Source of the DNA: Reyranella sp. CPCC 100927
GTDB taxonomy: Bacteria; Pseudomonadota; Alphaproteobacteria; Reyranellales; Reyranellaceae
Reading direction: 5' to 3'
DNA length: 64,000 nucleotides
NCBI RefSeq assembly: GCF_007859315.1
Contig: NZ_VOHA01000022.1
Coordinates: forward strand, 1 to 64,000
Of the stretch, positions 52,498 through 61,489 are shown piece after piece (positions within the stretch are counted from its first letter, which is position 1; every line of letters begins with the position of its first letter). The position numbers were made by a program, and so were the translations under genes. Under the pieces are notes generated by a model. It worked only from the letters and a program-made list of their open reading frames with translations. It ran no database searches and was not told where the DNA came from.

Positions 52498-53367
52498 CTA
52501 TTTCACGCGGCGGGCGAGGCGGGGGTCGAGCATGTCGCGCAGCCCGTCGCCCAGCATGTTGATGGCCAGCACCGTCGCCGAGAGGCACAAGCCGGGGAAC
52601 AGCACCAACTGTGGTGCGACCTGAAAGACCGTACGGCCTTCGGCCATCATGTTGCCCCAGCTCGGCGTGCTGGACGGCACGCCGGCGCCGATGAAGGACA
52701 GGATCGCCTCTGTGATCATCGCCGAGGCGGCGATATAGGTGCTTTGCACCACCAGCGGCGCGACGGCATTGGGCAGGATGTGACGGAACAACACGCCGAA
52801 GAAGCCCGTGCCGGAAGCGGTGGCGGCCTCGACGAACGTCGCGTCACGCAAGGTGAGCACGATGCCGCGCGCCAGGCGCACGACCCGCGGCACTTCTGCG
52901 ATCACGATGGCGATGATGACATTGCCCAGGCTGGCGCGGGTGAGGGCCATCAGGGCGATGGCCAGGAGAATGGCCGGAATAGCCATCAGGCCGTCCATGA
53001 TCCGCATCAGAACGGCATCGACGGTGCGATCGAAGCCTGCCAGCAGACCAAGCACCAGTCCGATCGTGGTGGCCAACGCTGCCACCGACAGACCGGTGAT
53101 CACCGAGACTCGCGCACCGTAGACCGTGCGGCTCCAGACGTCGCGGCCCATCATGTCGGTGCCGAACCAGAACTCCGGCGACGGCGGCCGCAGGCGTTTC
53201 GCGGGCGACAGCGCCGTAGGATCGAGTGTCGCGAGCCAGGGCGCGACGATCGCCATCACGCAGACCGCGGCCAGGATGATCAGGCCGATTGCGACCGTGG
53301 GGTGCCGGCGCCATGCGGCTCGCCGTCGCGGCGGGGTGTCTTCCTCGAGGGCAAGGGCCGTGGTCAT
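52498..53367 (-). CDS. Oligopeptide/nickel-type ABC permease (DppC-like)
   Basis: A 289-residue inner-membrane protein with about six hydrophobic segments, the DppC N-terminal cytoplasmic part (RRRAAWRRHPTVAIGLIIL), FGTDMMGRDVWSRTVYGAR and the EAA loop FVEAATASGTGFFGVLFRHI. Start ATG at 53367 overlaps the DppB-like stop (TGATG). Confidence 0.92.
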   Translation of the reverse strand: MTTALALEEDTPPRRRAAWRRHPTVAIGLIILAAVCVMAIVAPWLATLDPTALSPAKRLRPPSPEFWFGTDMMGRDVWSRTVYGARVSVITGLSVAALATTIGLVLGLLAGFDRTVDAVLMRIMDGLMAIPAILLAIALMALTRASLGNVIIAIVIAEVPRVVRLARGIVLTLRDATFVEAATASGTGFFGVLFRHILPNAVAPLVVQSTYIAASAMITEAILSFIGAGVPSSTPSWGNMMAEGRTVFQVAPQLVLFPGLCLSATVLAINMLGDGLRDMLDPRLARRVK

Positions 53368-54311
53368 CAGGCAAACCGCACACGAGGGTCGAGCCAGGTG
53401 TAGCTGAGATCGATCACCAGATTGATCAGCACGTAGACTCCGGAGAACAGCAGGATGACGCCCTGGATTACGGGAAAGTCGCGGCGGGCGATCGCATCGA
53501 CGGTCAGTCGGCCCAGGCCGGGGATGGCGAACACGGTTTCGATGACCACGGCGCCGCCAACCAGCAGCGCGATGCCGATACCGACGACGGTGGCGATCGG
53601 AACGGAGGCTGCCTTCAGGGCGTGCAGCCAGACGATCTCGCGCGGCAGCAGGCCCTTGGCCTTGGCCGTGCGGATGTAGTCCTCGGCCAGCACATCGAGC
53701 AGGGCGGCCCGCGTGGTGCGCGCGATCAGCGCGGCATAGACCAGCGCCAGCGCCAGGCTCGGCAGGATCAACTTGCCGAGCCAGGACAGGAAACCCTGCG
53801 CCATCGGCGTGTAGCCCTGGACGGGAAGAATCGGCCAGGAAATCGCAAAGCCGAGGATGAGCAGATAGGCCAGAACGAAAATCGGAATCGAAAATCCGGC
53901 GACGGCCAGTACCATGACCACGCGGTCGGGCAGGCGACGCGCGAAGACCGCGGCCAGGACGCCGGCGGGAATGCCCAGCGAAAGCCCGAAGATGACCGTG
54001 ACGATGGCCAGTGACAGCGTCGGTCCGATGCGTTGCGCGATCAGGCCGGCCACGGGCGTGTTGGTGAAGATCGAAACGCCGAGATCACCGTGCGCGATGT
54101 TCCAGCTCCAGCGCCCGAACTGAACCAGCAACGGTTGATCGAGGCCGAGCCGGTTGCGGATCAGCGCGATCTGCTCGGTCGTCGCGTTTTCGCCGGCGAT
54201 GACGGCCGCCGGGTCGCCTGGCGTGAGGCGCGTCAGCGAGAACACGACCACCGCCACGACGATGATGACGGGGATCGTGGCCACCAGCCGGCGCAGAACG
54301 TAGCCCAGCAT
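53367..54311 (-). CDS. Oligopeptide/nickel-type ABC permease (DppB-like)
   Basis: A 314-residue inner-membrane protein starting MLGYVLRRLVATIPVIIVVA, the typical DppB first segment, with LTPGDPAAVIAGENAT and the EAA loop DYIRTAKAKGLLPREIVWLH. It forms the channel with the DppC-like subunit. It lies 43 bases after the binding-protein gene. Confidence 0.92.
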   Translation of the reverse strand: MLGYVLRRLVATIPVIIVVAVVVFSLTRLTPGDPAAVIAGENATTEQIALIRNRLGLDQPLLVQFGRWSWNIAHGDLGVSIFTNTPVAGLIAQRIGPTLSLAIVTVIFGLSLGIPAGVLAAVFARRLPDRVVMVLAVAGFSIPIFVLAYLLILGFAISWPILPVQGYTPMAQGFLSWLGKLILPSLALALVYAALIARTTRAALLDVLAEDYIRTAKAKGLLPREIVWLHALKAASVPIATVVGIGIALLVGGAVVIETVFAIPGLGRLTVDAIARRDFPVIQGVILLFSGVYVLINLVIDLSYTWLDPRVRFA

Positions 54312-54354
54312 GCGCTAGCCCCGTTGCATCATGACGATGGTCGGTCGTGCCGCC

Positions 54355-55977
54355 CTACTTCTTGGTCAGGTTCCAAAATACGGGGATGCCGCTGGGGACA
54401 ATGCCGTCCACCGATTTGCGGTAGGCGGTCGGAATGATGAGTGTGCCGGTGACGATGTAGGGCACCGCCTCGAAGGCGCGGGCCTGTACCTTGTCGGCAT
54501 AGGCCTTTTGCTCGGCGGGGTCGGTCAGGGTGAGCCACTTGGTGCGCAGGCCTTCCAGTTCGGGATCGGTCGGCCAGCCATAGGCGGCGTTCTTGGCTCC
54601 GCCGGCGCGCAGGCCGGTGGCGATCGCCGGTGTCAGCACATCCATGATGGTGGCGTAGCTGTGGAACAGGCTCCATCCACCCTGATCCAACGGTGCCTGG
54701 CTGTTGATCTTGCCGATCGCCGTGCCGAAATCCATCGTCTGCAGATCGACATTGAAACCGGCCTTCTTCAGGTTTTCGGCCGTCACCAGGGCCGGCGCAT
54801 GTGAATAGTGCACGTCGGCCGGATCCAGCACGACGACACGCTCGCCCTTGTAGCCGGCCTCCTTCAACAGGCGCTTGGCCTTGGCGAAGTCGGCTTGCTT
54901 GAGATGGCCCTCGGTGCCGGCCAAGCTTTCGTAGGGCGTGCCGTTGCAGCCGAAATAGCCCGGGCAGGCCTTGACCCAGCGCGGATCGGACGAAATGGCG
55001 TTCAGGTAGTCGGACTGGCCGATCACGGTGAGCAGGGCCTGGCGCACCTTGGGGTTGTCCATCGGTGCATGCAGATGATTGATGCGGATCGACAGCTGGC
55101 TGCCGATCATGTCGATGGGGCGCACGGTGATGGCGGCGTCGCGTTCGATGATCGGCACCAGGTCGGGTGACGGGACCTCCAGCCAGTCCACTTCGCCGGC
55201 ACCCAGCGCGGCGACGGCGACGGCCGAATCCGGGACCGACATCCACTCCACGCGATCGACTTTCACCACCTTGCCGCCGGAGAGAAAGTCGGCCGGCTCG
55301 CTGCGCGGCTTATAGTCGGTGTTCTTCACATAGACGGCCTTGCCGCCCGGTAACCACTCGGCACGCACGAACTTGAACGGACCCGAGCCGATCGTCTCTT
55401 CGATCTGCTTGAAGGGATCGGTCTCCGCCACGCGCTTGGGCATCATGAAGAGCGCATTGTTGCTGGGCTTGGCCAACGCCTCGAGCACCTGGCCGAACGG
55501 CTGCTTCAGCGTCAGGCGGAACCGCTGCGCGTCCACCACCTCCAGTGTTTCAGCCGCCACCAGCAGGCGATTGCCGAGCACATCGCGCGCCCCCCAGCGC
55601 TTGATCGAGGCGACGCAGTCCTCCGCCGTCACCGGCTTGCCGTCGTGCCAGTTGAGCCCGGGGCGAAGCGTGAATTCCCACTGCATCTTGTCCGGCGTGA
55701 CGGTCCAGCTCTCGACCATCTGCGGCTGCGGCCGCAGCTTGGAGTCGAGGCTGAAGAGCTGATCGTAGATCATGTGGCCGTGATTGCGGGTCACATATGC
55801 GGTGGTCCACACCGGATCGACCGACCGCAGATCAGCATGGGGCACGAACCGCAACACCGTCTGCGCTGCCACCGGCACGGCGGTGGCCGCGACGGAAGCG
55901 ACGGCCAGAAGGCCAAACAGACCGGAGATCAGGCGGCCGCAGCGGCCTCCAAGACGATCACGCATCGAGAGCCCCAT
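54355..55977 (-). CDS. ABC transporter substrate-binding protein, family 5 (peptide/nickel type)
   Basis: About 540 residues. A basic N-terminus and hydrophobic LISGLFGLLAVASVAATAV form a signal peptide, cleaved near VAAQ. The mature protein has the family-5 landmarks FVPHADLRSVDPVWTTAYV, WEFTLRPGLNWHDGKPVTAE and IGSGPFKFV. Starts at ATG 55977 or 55965 are possible. It leads the five-gene importer operon, transcribed from the operator region at 55993-56096. The ligand may be a peptide, glutathione, opine or an aromatic conjugate; the neighbouring RraA and amidohydrolase genes point to a catabolic substrate. Confidence 0.9.
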   Translation of the reverse strand: MGLSMRDRLGGRCGRLISGLFGLLAVASVAATAVPVAAQTVLRFVPHADLRSVDPVWTTAYVTRNHGHMIYDQLFSLDSKLRPQPQMVESWTVTPDKMQWEFTLRPGLNWHDGKPVTAEDCVASIKRWGARDVLGNRLLVAAETLEVVDAQRFRLTLKQPFGQVLEALAKPSNNALFMMPKRVAETDPFKQIEETIGSGPFKFVRAEWLPGGKAVYVKNTDYKPRSEPADFLSGGKVVKVDRVEWMSVPDSAVAVAALGAGEVDWLEVPSPDLVPIIERDAAITVRPIDMIGSQLSIRINHLHAPMDNPKVRQALLTVIGQSDYLNAISSDPRWVKACPGYFGCNGTPYESLAGTEGHLKQADFAKAKRLLKEAGYKGERVVVLDPADVHYSHAPALVTAENLKKAGFNVDLQTMDFGTAIGKINSQAPLDQGGWSLFHSYATIMDVLTPAIATGLRAGGAKNAAYGWPTDPELEGLRTKWLTLTDPAEQKAYADKVQARAFEAVPYIVTGTLIIPTAYRKSVDGIVPSGIPVFWNLTKK

Positions 55978-55992
55978 TTTCAGTATGGTGAT

Positions 55993-56008
55993 GACTTTAA
56001 CGTTATAG
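55993..56008. promoter_or_regulatory. LacI-type operator 1
   Basis: GACTTTAACGTTATAG; its inner 14 bases CTTTAACGTTATAG form a near-perfect palindrome around TAACGTTA with the central CG usual in LacI-family operators. It lies 16 bases before the binding-protein start, so a bound repressor would block that transcript. The exact reverse complement recurs at 56081-56096. Confidence 0.7.
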
Positions 56009-56080
56009 TTAAAATCATGCAATCTGGATTCAGGCTGATCGATTTCATACCGTTCAATTGACAATTATGAGATGAAATTC

Positions 56081-56096
56081 CTATAACGTTAAAGTC
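56081..56096. promoter_or_regulatory. LacI-type operator 2
   Basis: CTATAACGTTAAAGTC, the exact reverse complement of operator 1, 88 bases away and 100 bases before the RraA-like gene start. Two sites about eight helical turns apart would allow looping by a tetrameric or paired repressor and joint control of both divergent operons. Confidence 0.7.
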
Positions 56097-56195
56097 AAAA
56101 TCAGTAAAATCAGATGGCGACCAGGATAGAAGCGCGGGTCGCCGTCCGTTCATCGTTCCGATGCCAGCGCTGTTCACTTGAAGGAGGCAGTGCCC

Positions 56196-56855
56196 ATGAA
56201 ACAGTTCAGCCTGCAGGAGATCGCGCAGCGATTCTTCGCTTCCGTGCTGTCGGATTGTCTCGACCAGGCCGGCCATACGCGCCAAGCGATGCAGGCAAGA
56301 ATTCGACCGCTCGATGATGCGCTGGTGATGGTCGGCCGCGCGCGCACCGCGCTCTACGTCGACGTCTATGACGTTACGCCGGGTGAGAACCCGTATGAGC
56401 TGGAGATCGGCCTGGTCGACAGTCTGAAGCCGGGTGAATTGCCGGTCTTCTCCTGCGGCGCCACCGGTCGGATCGCGCCCTGGGGCGAGTTGCTGTCAAC
56501 CGCGGCGGCGGCACGCGGGGCGGTCGGGGCCGTGATGGACGGCTGCGTGCGTGACATCCGCGCTATCCGCGACATGCGTTTCCCTGTTTTCCATGGCGGC
56601 ATCGCCCCGCTCGACAGCAAGGGGCGTGGCAAGGTGATCGCCGTCGATGTGCCGATCGAATGCGGCGGCGTGCATGTGCGGCCGGGCGATCTCGTCTTCG
56701 GCGATGCCGACGGCCTGGTGGTCATTCCGCAGGCGGCCGAGGCCGAGGTGCTGGCGCTGGCCGACAAGAAGGTGTCCGGCGAGTCCAAGACCCTGGAGGA
56801 ACTGAAGGCGGGTCAGAAGCTGGGCGATGTCTTCGCCCGCTACGGCATCCTGTGA
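56196..56855 (+). CDS. RraA-family protein (HMG/CHA-aldolase or decarboxylase-like)
   Basis: A 219-residue protein of the RraA-like fold. The active-site region GELLSTAAAARGAVGAVMDGCVRD contains the DGxxRD signature whose Arg and Asp bind substrate and divalent metal in 4-hydroxy-4-methyl-2-oxoglutarate aldolases. GGVHVRPGDLVFGDADGLVVIP is the conserved C-terminal strand set. GGAGG lies nine bases before ATG 56196. Together with the amidohydrolase gene 57 bases on and the divergent importer it suggests uptake and breakdown of an organic acid. Confidence 0.87.
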   Translation: MKQFSLQEIAQRFFASVLSDCLDQAGHTRQAMQARIRPLDDALVMVGRARTALYVDVYDVTPGENPYELEIGLVDSLKPGELPVFSCGATGRIAPWGELLSTAAAARGAVGAVMDGCVRDIRAIRDMRFPVFHGGIAPLDSKGRGKVIAVDVPIECGGVHVRPGDLVFGDADGLVVIPQAAEAEVLALADKKVSGESKTLEELKAGQKLGDVFARYGIL

Positions 56856-56912
56856 TGTCGGAGCCGTCCCCGTCGATGCCACAGAAGCACCTATGAGTCA
56901 GGAAGATCCGCG

Positions 56913-57773
56913 ATGATCGTCGATTGCCATGTCAACGTGTATGAAGACAGCCAGATGCTGCCATTGCATTCGACGTCTATCGTCAGTGCGCGCCCGGGCG
57001 ATGTGTCCCCGAAGTCGGATCCCGACACGGTCTATGCGGCGATGAAGGACGTCGACAAGGCCATCATCTTCTCGCTGCGCTATAAGGATTCGGTTGGCAT
57101 CGACGGCGACGACGAGGTGACGGCGCGCGCCGTCGCCAAGTATCCCGACAAGCTGGTGGGGTTCGCGTGCGTCGATCCCCGCATGCCCAACTACATGGAT
57201 CTGCTGGTCCACGCGATCGAGGACCTGAAGCTGAAGGGCGTCAAGTTCGGCCCCATCTACAATGGCGTCTCGCTGCTCGATCCGCGGCTTGTCCCGCTCT
57301 ACGAGTATCTCCAGCGCAACAATCTGCCGCTGACCATGCACATGGGGACGACGTATGGCCGTCTGGCGCCGATCGACTACGGGCGGCCGCTCGATGTCGA
57401 TACCATCGCCTCACGCTACCCGGACCTGAAGATGGTCATGGCCCACATGGCGCATCCCTGGTACGAGGAATGCATCGTCGTGGCGCGCAAGCAGCCGAAC
57501 GTCTACTGCGAGGTCTCGGCCCTGTTCTACCGCCCATGGCAGTTCTACAACATCCTCATCGCGGCGCAGGAATATCTCATCACCCACCGCAACAAGATCT
57601 TCTGGGGAACCGATTTCCCGTTCTCCCAGGTCAAGGAATCGATCGACGGCCTGCGTGCGATCAACAACCAGGTCGAGGGCACCAACCTGCCCCGCGTGTC
57701 ACAGGCGACGATCGACTATATCCTGCATTCCAATCCCTTTGAGCATTGGTGGCATGGCGGCTACCCTGGCTAG
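56913..57773 (+). CDS. Amidohydrolase-2 (ACMSD-like TIM-barrel) family protein
   Basis: A 286-residue TIM barrel. The start MIVDCHVNVYED holds only one of the two His of the usual HxH metal motif (Asn in place of the second). Later ligand regions are KGVKFGPIYNG, PLTMHMGTTYG, MVMAHMAHPWYEE and IFWGTDFPFSQ with the conserved Asp. The family hydrolyses or decarboxylates small organic acids (ACMSD, oxalomesaconate hydratase, gamma-resorcylate decarboxylase). The operon context with an RraA-like aldolase fits a meta-cleavage side-product pathway, but this is inference. Confidence 0.85.
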   Translation: MIVDCHVNVYEDSQMLPLHSTSIVSARPGDVSPKSDPDTVYAAMKDVDKAIIFSLRYKDSVGIDGDDEVTARAVAKYPDKLVGFACVDPRMPNYMDLLVHAIEDLKLKGVKFGPIYNGVSLLDPRLVPLYEYLQRNNLPLTMHMGTTYGRLAPIDYGRPLDVDTIASRYPDLKMVMAHMAHPWYEECIVVARKQPNVYCEVSALFYRPWQFYNILIAAQEYLITHRNKIFWGTDFPFSQVKESIDGLRAINNQVEGTNLPRVSQATIDYILHSNPFEHWWHGGYPG

Positions 57774-57781
57774 CAGGATAG

Positions 57782-57804
57782 GGCCGCCGCACAGACCGGC
57801 GGCC
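57782..57804 (+). other. Perfect 8-bp hairpin directly before the LacI start
   Basis: GGCCGCCG and CGGCGGCC pair around a seven-base loop and end two bases before the GTG of the LacI gene. It would hide the ribosome-binding region of the regulator, or act as a weak attenuator that keeps repressor levels below those of the enzymes. No T tract follows. Confidence 0.45.
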
Positions 57805-57806
57805 GG

Positions 57807-58874
57807 GTGAGAATGGCGATCAGACCTCGGAGCAACCCGACCAGACGCATTACCATCCGCGACGTTGCCGCCGCCGCCGGCGTGACGCCGATGACGGTGT
57901 CCAACGTGTTGAACCGACGCGCCGGCCAAGTCGGGCAGGACACCCAGGACCGCGTGCTCGAGGTCTGCCGCCAGCTCGGCTACAAGCCGCATGCCAGCGC
58001 CCGTCGCCTGCGCACGGATCGGCGCATGGCCGTCGGCATGGTGATCGTCGATCCGTCGCCGAACTACCTGTCCGACCCGTTCATCGCGGCACTCTTCGCC
58101 GGCTTGACCGATTGCCTGGGCCCGCAAGGCTATAGCCTCGTGCTGCACGGTACGCACCCCGACAGCATCGGGGCGATCCCGCTGCTGCAGCAGATCGAGA
58201 CCGATGCGCTGTGCGCCGTCCTGTCCGGCAGCCTCAAGCAGCGCCGGGCCATGGTGCGCCGGCTGGTGGATGCCCATCAGCCGGTGGTCCTGCTGCAGGA
58301 GGAGCTTGCCGAGTTGACCCCAGGCGTGGCGACCGACGATGTCTGCGCCCTGGTGCAGGACGATCACGGCGGTGGTGTCGCCATTGCCAACCACCTGCTG
58401 AGCGGGCGATGCAATCACGTCGTGATGCTGGTGCCCGAGATCGAGTGGTCGGCCATGCTGCGCCGCGAGGCCGGCTTGCGTTCCGTGCTGTCGCGCGCCA
58501 AGCCCAAACGGACGTTGCGTATCGTGGCGTGTGGTGATGAGGGGTACACCGACACCCAGGCCGCGTTGGAAGCCTATGTCGCGCGCCATGGCGTGCCCGA
58601 CACCGTCGTCGGCGGTAACGATCAGATGGCCATCGCGGCGATGAAATTCTTCATGGCACGTGGCCTGACCGCACCGAAGGATGTGCGCATCACGGGCTTC
58701 AATGGCTTCGAGGTGTGGCGGTACTCGTCACCCGAACTCACCACCGTCTTCTCGCCGGCGTACGATATGGGGCGCAACGCCGGCCAGGCGATTCTGGCTC
58801 GCCTGCGGGCCCACCGCTTCCCCTACAGGGAACAGAAGCTGTCCGTCGAATTCCAGGTCAACGGATCGTCTTGA
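57807..58874 (+). CDS. LacI-family transcriptional regulator
   Basis: About 355 residues. The N-terminal LacI HTH and hinge helix is ITIRDVAAAAGVTPMTVSNV followed by LNRRAG and YKPHASARRLRT. The effector domain is of the periplasmic-binding-protein type (AVGMVIVDPSPNYLSDPFIA; VVGGNDQMAIAAMKFF; VRITGFNGFE). The start is GTG 57807 or ATG 57813, with no clear Shine-Dalgarno site. It is the last gene of the plus-strand operon and probably binds the two TAACGTTA palindromes at 55993-56096, controlling the importer and its own operon. Confidence 0.9.
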   Translation: MRMAIRPRSNPTRRITIRDVAAAAGVTPMTVSNVLNRRAGQVGQDTQDRVLEVCRQLGYKPHASARRLRTDRRMAVGMVIVDPSPNYLSDPFIAALFAGLTDCLGPQGYSLVLHGTHPDSIGAIPLLQQIETDALCAVLSGSLKQRRAMVRRLVDAHQPVVLLQEELAELTPGVATDDVCALVQDDHGGGVAIANHLLSGRCNHVVMLVPEIEWSAMLRREAGLRSVLSRAKPKRTLRIVACGDEGYTDTQAALEAYVARHGVPDTVVGGNDQMAIAAMKFFMARGLTAPKDVRITGFNGFEVWRYSSPELTTVFSPAYDMGRNAGQAILARLRAHRFPYREQKLSVEFQVNGSS

Positions 58875-58877
58875 TTT

Positions 58878-58906
58878 GCCGTCTCCACGCTTGGCGGGGG
58901 GACGGC
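58878..58906. terminator. Candidate bidirectional terminator between convergent genes
   Basis: GCCGTC (58878-58883) and GACGGC (58901-58906) form a stem, extendable by C-G pairs, in the 42-base gap between the convergent LacI and nitronate monooxygenase genes. No long T tract is present, so strength is uncertain. Confidence 0.4.
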
Positions 58907-58916
58907 TGGAGTGCTG

Positions 58917-59912
58917 TTACTCCGCCGCCAAGCGCGTCGGCACGGGCTGGTCGGCGAACAGTGCATTGCGCGCCTGTTCGTATTCGCGCGCCAGGCGATC
59001 GACGACCTCGCCCGCCGGTGGCGCATCGGCGATCTGGCCGACGCCCTGGCCGGCGCCCCAGATGTCGCGCCAGGCCTTGGCCTTGGTATTGCCGCCCGAA
59101 CCGAAGTTCATCTTCGACTTGTCGGCCTCGGGCAGGTTCTCCGGATCGAGCCCGGCGGAAGAGACGCTGCGGCTCAGGTAGTTGCCGTGCACCCCGGTGA
59201 AGAGGTTTGTGTAAACGACCTCCTCGCCGGCGCTGTCGATGATGCACTGCTTGTTGGCGTCGGTGGCGTTCGCTTCCTGGGTGGCGATGAACCGCGTGCC
59301 GAGATAGGCGAGGTCGGCGCCGACCGCTTGCGCGGCCAGCACCGAGGCGCCGTTGGCGATCGAGCCCGACAACAGGATGCAGCCGTCGTAGAACTGGCGT
59401 ACTTCGGGCACCAGCGCGAACGGTGACAGCCGGCCGGCATGGCCGCCGGCACCGGCGCACACCAGGATCAGGCCGTCGACACCGGCCTGCAGGGCGCGCT
59501 TGGCATGCTTGACGTTGATGACGTCGTGGAACACCAGGCCACCATAGGCATGCGCGACCGGCACCACGTCGTCGGGCGCGCGCAGCGACGTGATCTGTAC
59601 CGGCACCTTGTACTTGGCGCACAGCTCCACATCGTGCTGCAGACGGTCGTTGGAGCTGTGCACGATCTGGTTCACCGCGAACGGCGCCACGATCTTGTCG
59701 GGATGCTTGTCCTGATACTCGGCCAGTTCGCTGGTGATGCGCTTCAGCCAGTCTTCGAGAACCGGCGCCGGGCGCGCATTGAGTGCCGGGAATGAACCGA
59801 TGATGCCCGCCTTGCACTGCTCGATGACGAGATCGGGGCTGGACACGATGAACAGCGGCGCGCCGACGACCGGAATGCGCAGCTTGCCACGAAGCTTGGC
59901 GGGCAGGGCCAT
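58917..59912 (-). CDS. Nitronate monooxygenase (FMN-dependent, NPD family)
   Basis: A 331-residue TIM-barrel flavoprotein that oxidises alkyl nitronates such as propionate-3-nitronate. It starts LRIPVVGAPLFIVSSPDLVI. The phosphate-binding and active-site region is ILVCAGAGGHAGRLSPFALV, and ANGASVLAAQAVGADLAYLG and TRFIATQEANATDANKQCI follow. The class I/II distinction is not attempted. Convergent with the LacI gene and followed upstream by the carotenoid oxygenase gene on the same strand. Confidence 0.9.
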   Translation of the reverse strand: MALPAKLRGKLRIPVVGAPLFIVSSPDLVIEQCKAGIIGSFPALNARPAPVLEDWLKRITSELAEYQDKHPDKIVAPFAVNQIVHSSNDRLQHDVELCAKYKVPVQITSLRAPDDVVPVAHAYGGLVFHDVINVKHAKRALQAGVDGLILVCAGAGGHAGRLSPFALVPEVRQFYDGCILLSGSIANGASVLAAQAVGADLAYLGTRFIATQEANATDANKQCIIDSAGEEVVYTNLFTGVHGNYLSRSVSSAGLDPENLPEADKSKMNFGSGGNTKAKAWRDIWGAGQGVGQIADAPPAGEVVDRLAREYEQARNALFADQPVPTRLAAE

Positions 59913-60025
59913 GGAATCAGCTCTCCGAAGAACGGGACGACGATGATGAACGGTAGTTTACGCACAACGTCGATGCGGCGACCGAACTTGATGGCCGCCG
60001 CATCGGGATGCGGAACCCGAGATGA

Positions 60026-61453
60026 TCAGAGCGGCCCGGGCCGCCAGTTGCCATGGAAGCCGGCGGGGACGCGGTGCGACAGGTGCGCCAGCGCCACGGG
60101 CCCGGCCGCGACATTGGTTGCATCGAGAACCGCGAGATCGCTGCGGTTCTCGCCGCCGCGATAGACGACGGCCAGCAGCCAGCCGTCGCCCTCGGGGGCG
60201 TTGTCGCTGCGTGGCACGAAGATCGGCTCGCCAGCGACGTCGTGGGGACCCGGATCCCAGATCTGGCTGCGGCCGTTAGCGAGATCGATGTGGACGATCC
60301 CGTTGCGGGACGCCCGCGGATTGTGCGGATCGGTCACGACACCGCCCTGGATGTAGCCGTGGCGGTAGGCGGACATCGCGAAGCGTTCGTCGAAGCGTGG
60401 GAATTCGCCGACATGATCGTCGAGCGGCTCTTCCTTGAACGTGTCGGTATTGCCGGCCAGATCGAACGTCCAGCGCACCAACGTGGCTGTTGGCGGCGTG
60501 GCGCTCGACGGTGTGCCGTCCGGCAGCGGAAACAGCGGCGCGATGGCGTATTTCATCATGTCGCAGACGACCTTGCCGTCGTCGGTGTCGAAGGCGTTCA
60601 TCGGGTGGAAGACATAGCAGGGGTCACCCTTGAACCACCGGATGTCCGTCGATACGTCGCCGTCGCGCTTCATGATGCCAATATGCGAGCCCTTGTCCGG
60701 CTCCCAGGCAAACGGCGGCGCGCCTTTCATGGCGCGCTCCATCGATCCGGTCAGCGGGAAGATTGGGAAGATCACATGACGGCGCGTGACGACGAAATCA
60801 TGCACCATGCTGGCGTAGGGACCCTGGAAGAAATCGCAGCGCTGCATGCGACCGTCGCGACCCACCACCTGGTAGCTGAGGTCCGGCGTGAAGCGGCCCT
60901 TGGCGGCGTAGCCGAACTGCACCATCTCGCCTGTGATGGGATCGATCTTGGGGTGCGCGGTGACCGGTCCCGCTAGCTTGCCGTCGAATGTGTGATAGCC
61001 CGTCGAGGCCAGGCTCTTGGGGTCCATTTCGTAGGGCGCGTGTGCTTCCTCCAGCGCCAGCAGCCGGCCGCCGTGCCACACGATGTTGGTGTTGGCGCTC
61101 GTGGAGTTCAGCGCCATGATCCGCGGGTCGCTATAGCGCGGATTGCCGAACGAGCCGGACAGGCCTTCGCCTTCCGCATTCTCGAGCTGCCACTTGGGCG
61201 TGCGGACCCAGCGGTTGAGATACGACACGCGGCCGTTCTGGACGTGAAAGCCGTGCACCATGCCGTCGCCGCTGAACCAGTGATAGGGCCCACGCGGTGC
61301 GAACTGCGGATTGGGGCCGTTGCGGTACAGCGACCCGCACAGGTCCTTCGGCATCTCGCCGGTGATCGGCAGGTGGTTTGCGTCGCATTCCATGTGCAGC
61401 GGCGCGTAGTAGCCCTGCAGGAACGGATTGTCGGTCGGAAACGCCTTGGCCAT
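60026..61453 (-). CDS. Carotenoid oxygenase (RPE65/CCD family)
   Basis: A 475-residue seven-bladed propeller that uses Fe(II) held by four His to cleave a C=C bond in carotenoids or stilbenes/phenylpropenes. Recognisable pieces are LCGSLYRNGPNPQF, YHWFSGDGMVHGFHVQNGR, AHPKIDPITGEM with one iron His, SMVHDFVVTRRHVIFPIFPL with the second, CYVFHPMNAFDTDD with the third, and the C-terminal RVPAGFHGNWRP with the fourth. No signal peptide. It could be an isoeugenol- or lignostilbene-type enzyme as easily as a carotenoid one. An upstream palindrome (61490-61518) may be an operator. Confidence 0.9.
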   Translation of the reverse strand: MAKAFPTDNPFLQGYYAPLHMECDANHLPITGEMPKDLCGSLYRNGPNPQFAPRGPYHWFSGDGMVHGFHVQNGRVSYLNRWVRTPKWQLENAEGEGLSGSFGNPRYSDPRIMALNSTSANTNIVWHGGRLLALEEAHAPYEMDPKSLASTGYHTFDGKLAGPVTAHPKIDPITGEMVQFGYAAKGRFTPDLSYQVVGRDGRMQRCDFFQGPYASMVHDFVVTRRHVIFPIFPLTGSMERAMKGAPPFAWEPDKGSHIGIMKRDGDVSTDIRWFKGDPCYVFHPMNAFDTDDGKVVCDMMKYAIAPLFPLPDGTPSSATPPTATLVRWTFDLAGNTDTFKEEPLDDHVGEFPRFDERFAMSAYRHGYIQGGVVTDPHNPRASRNGIVHIDLANGRSQIWDPGPHDVAGEPIFVPRSDNAPEGDGWLLAVVYRGGENRSDLAVLDATNVAAGPVALAHLSHRVPAGFHGNWRPGPL

Positions 61454-61489
61454 GCGGGCCCTCCCAGGGTCTGACGCGGTAGATTTTTA

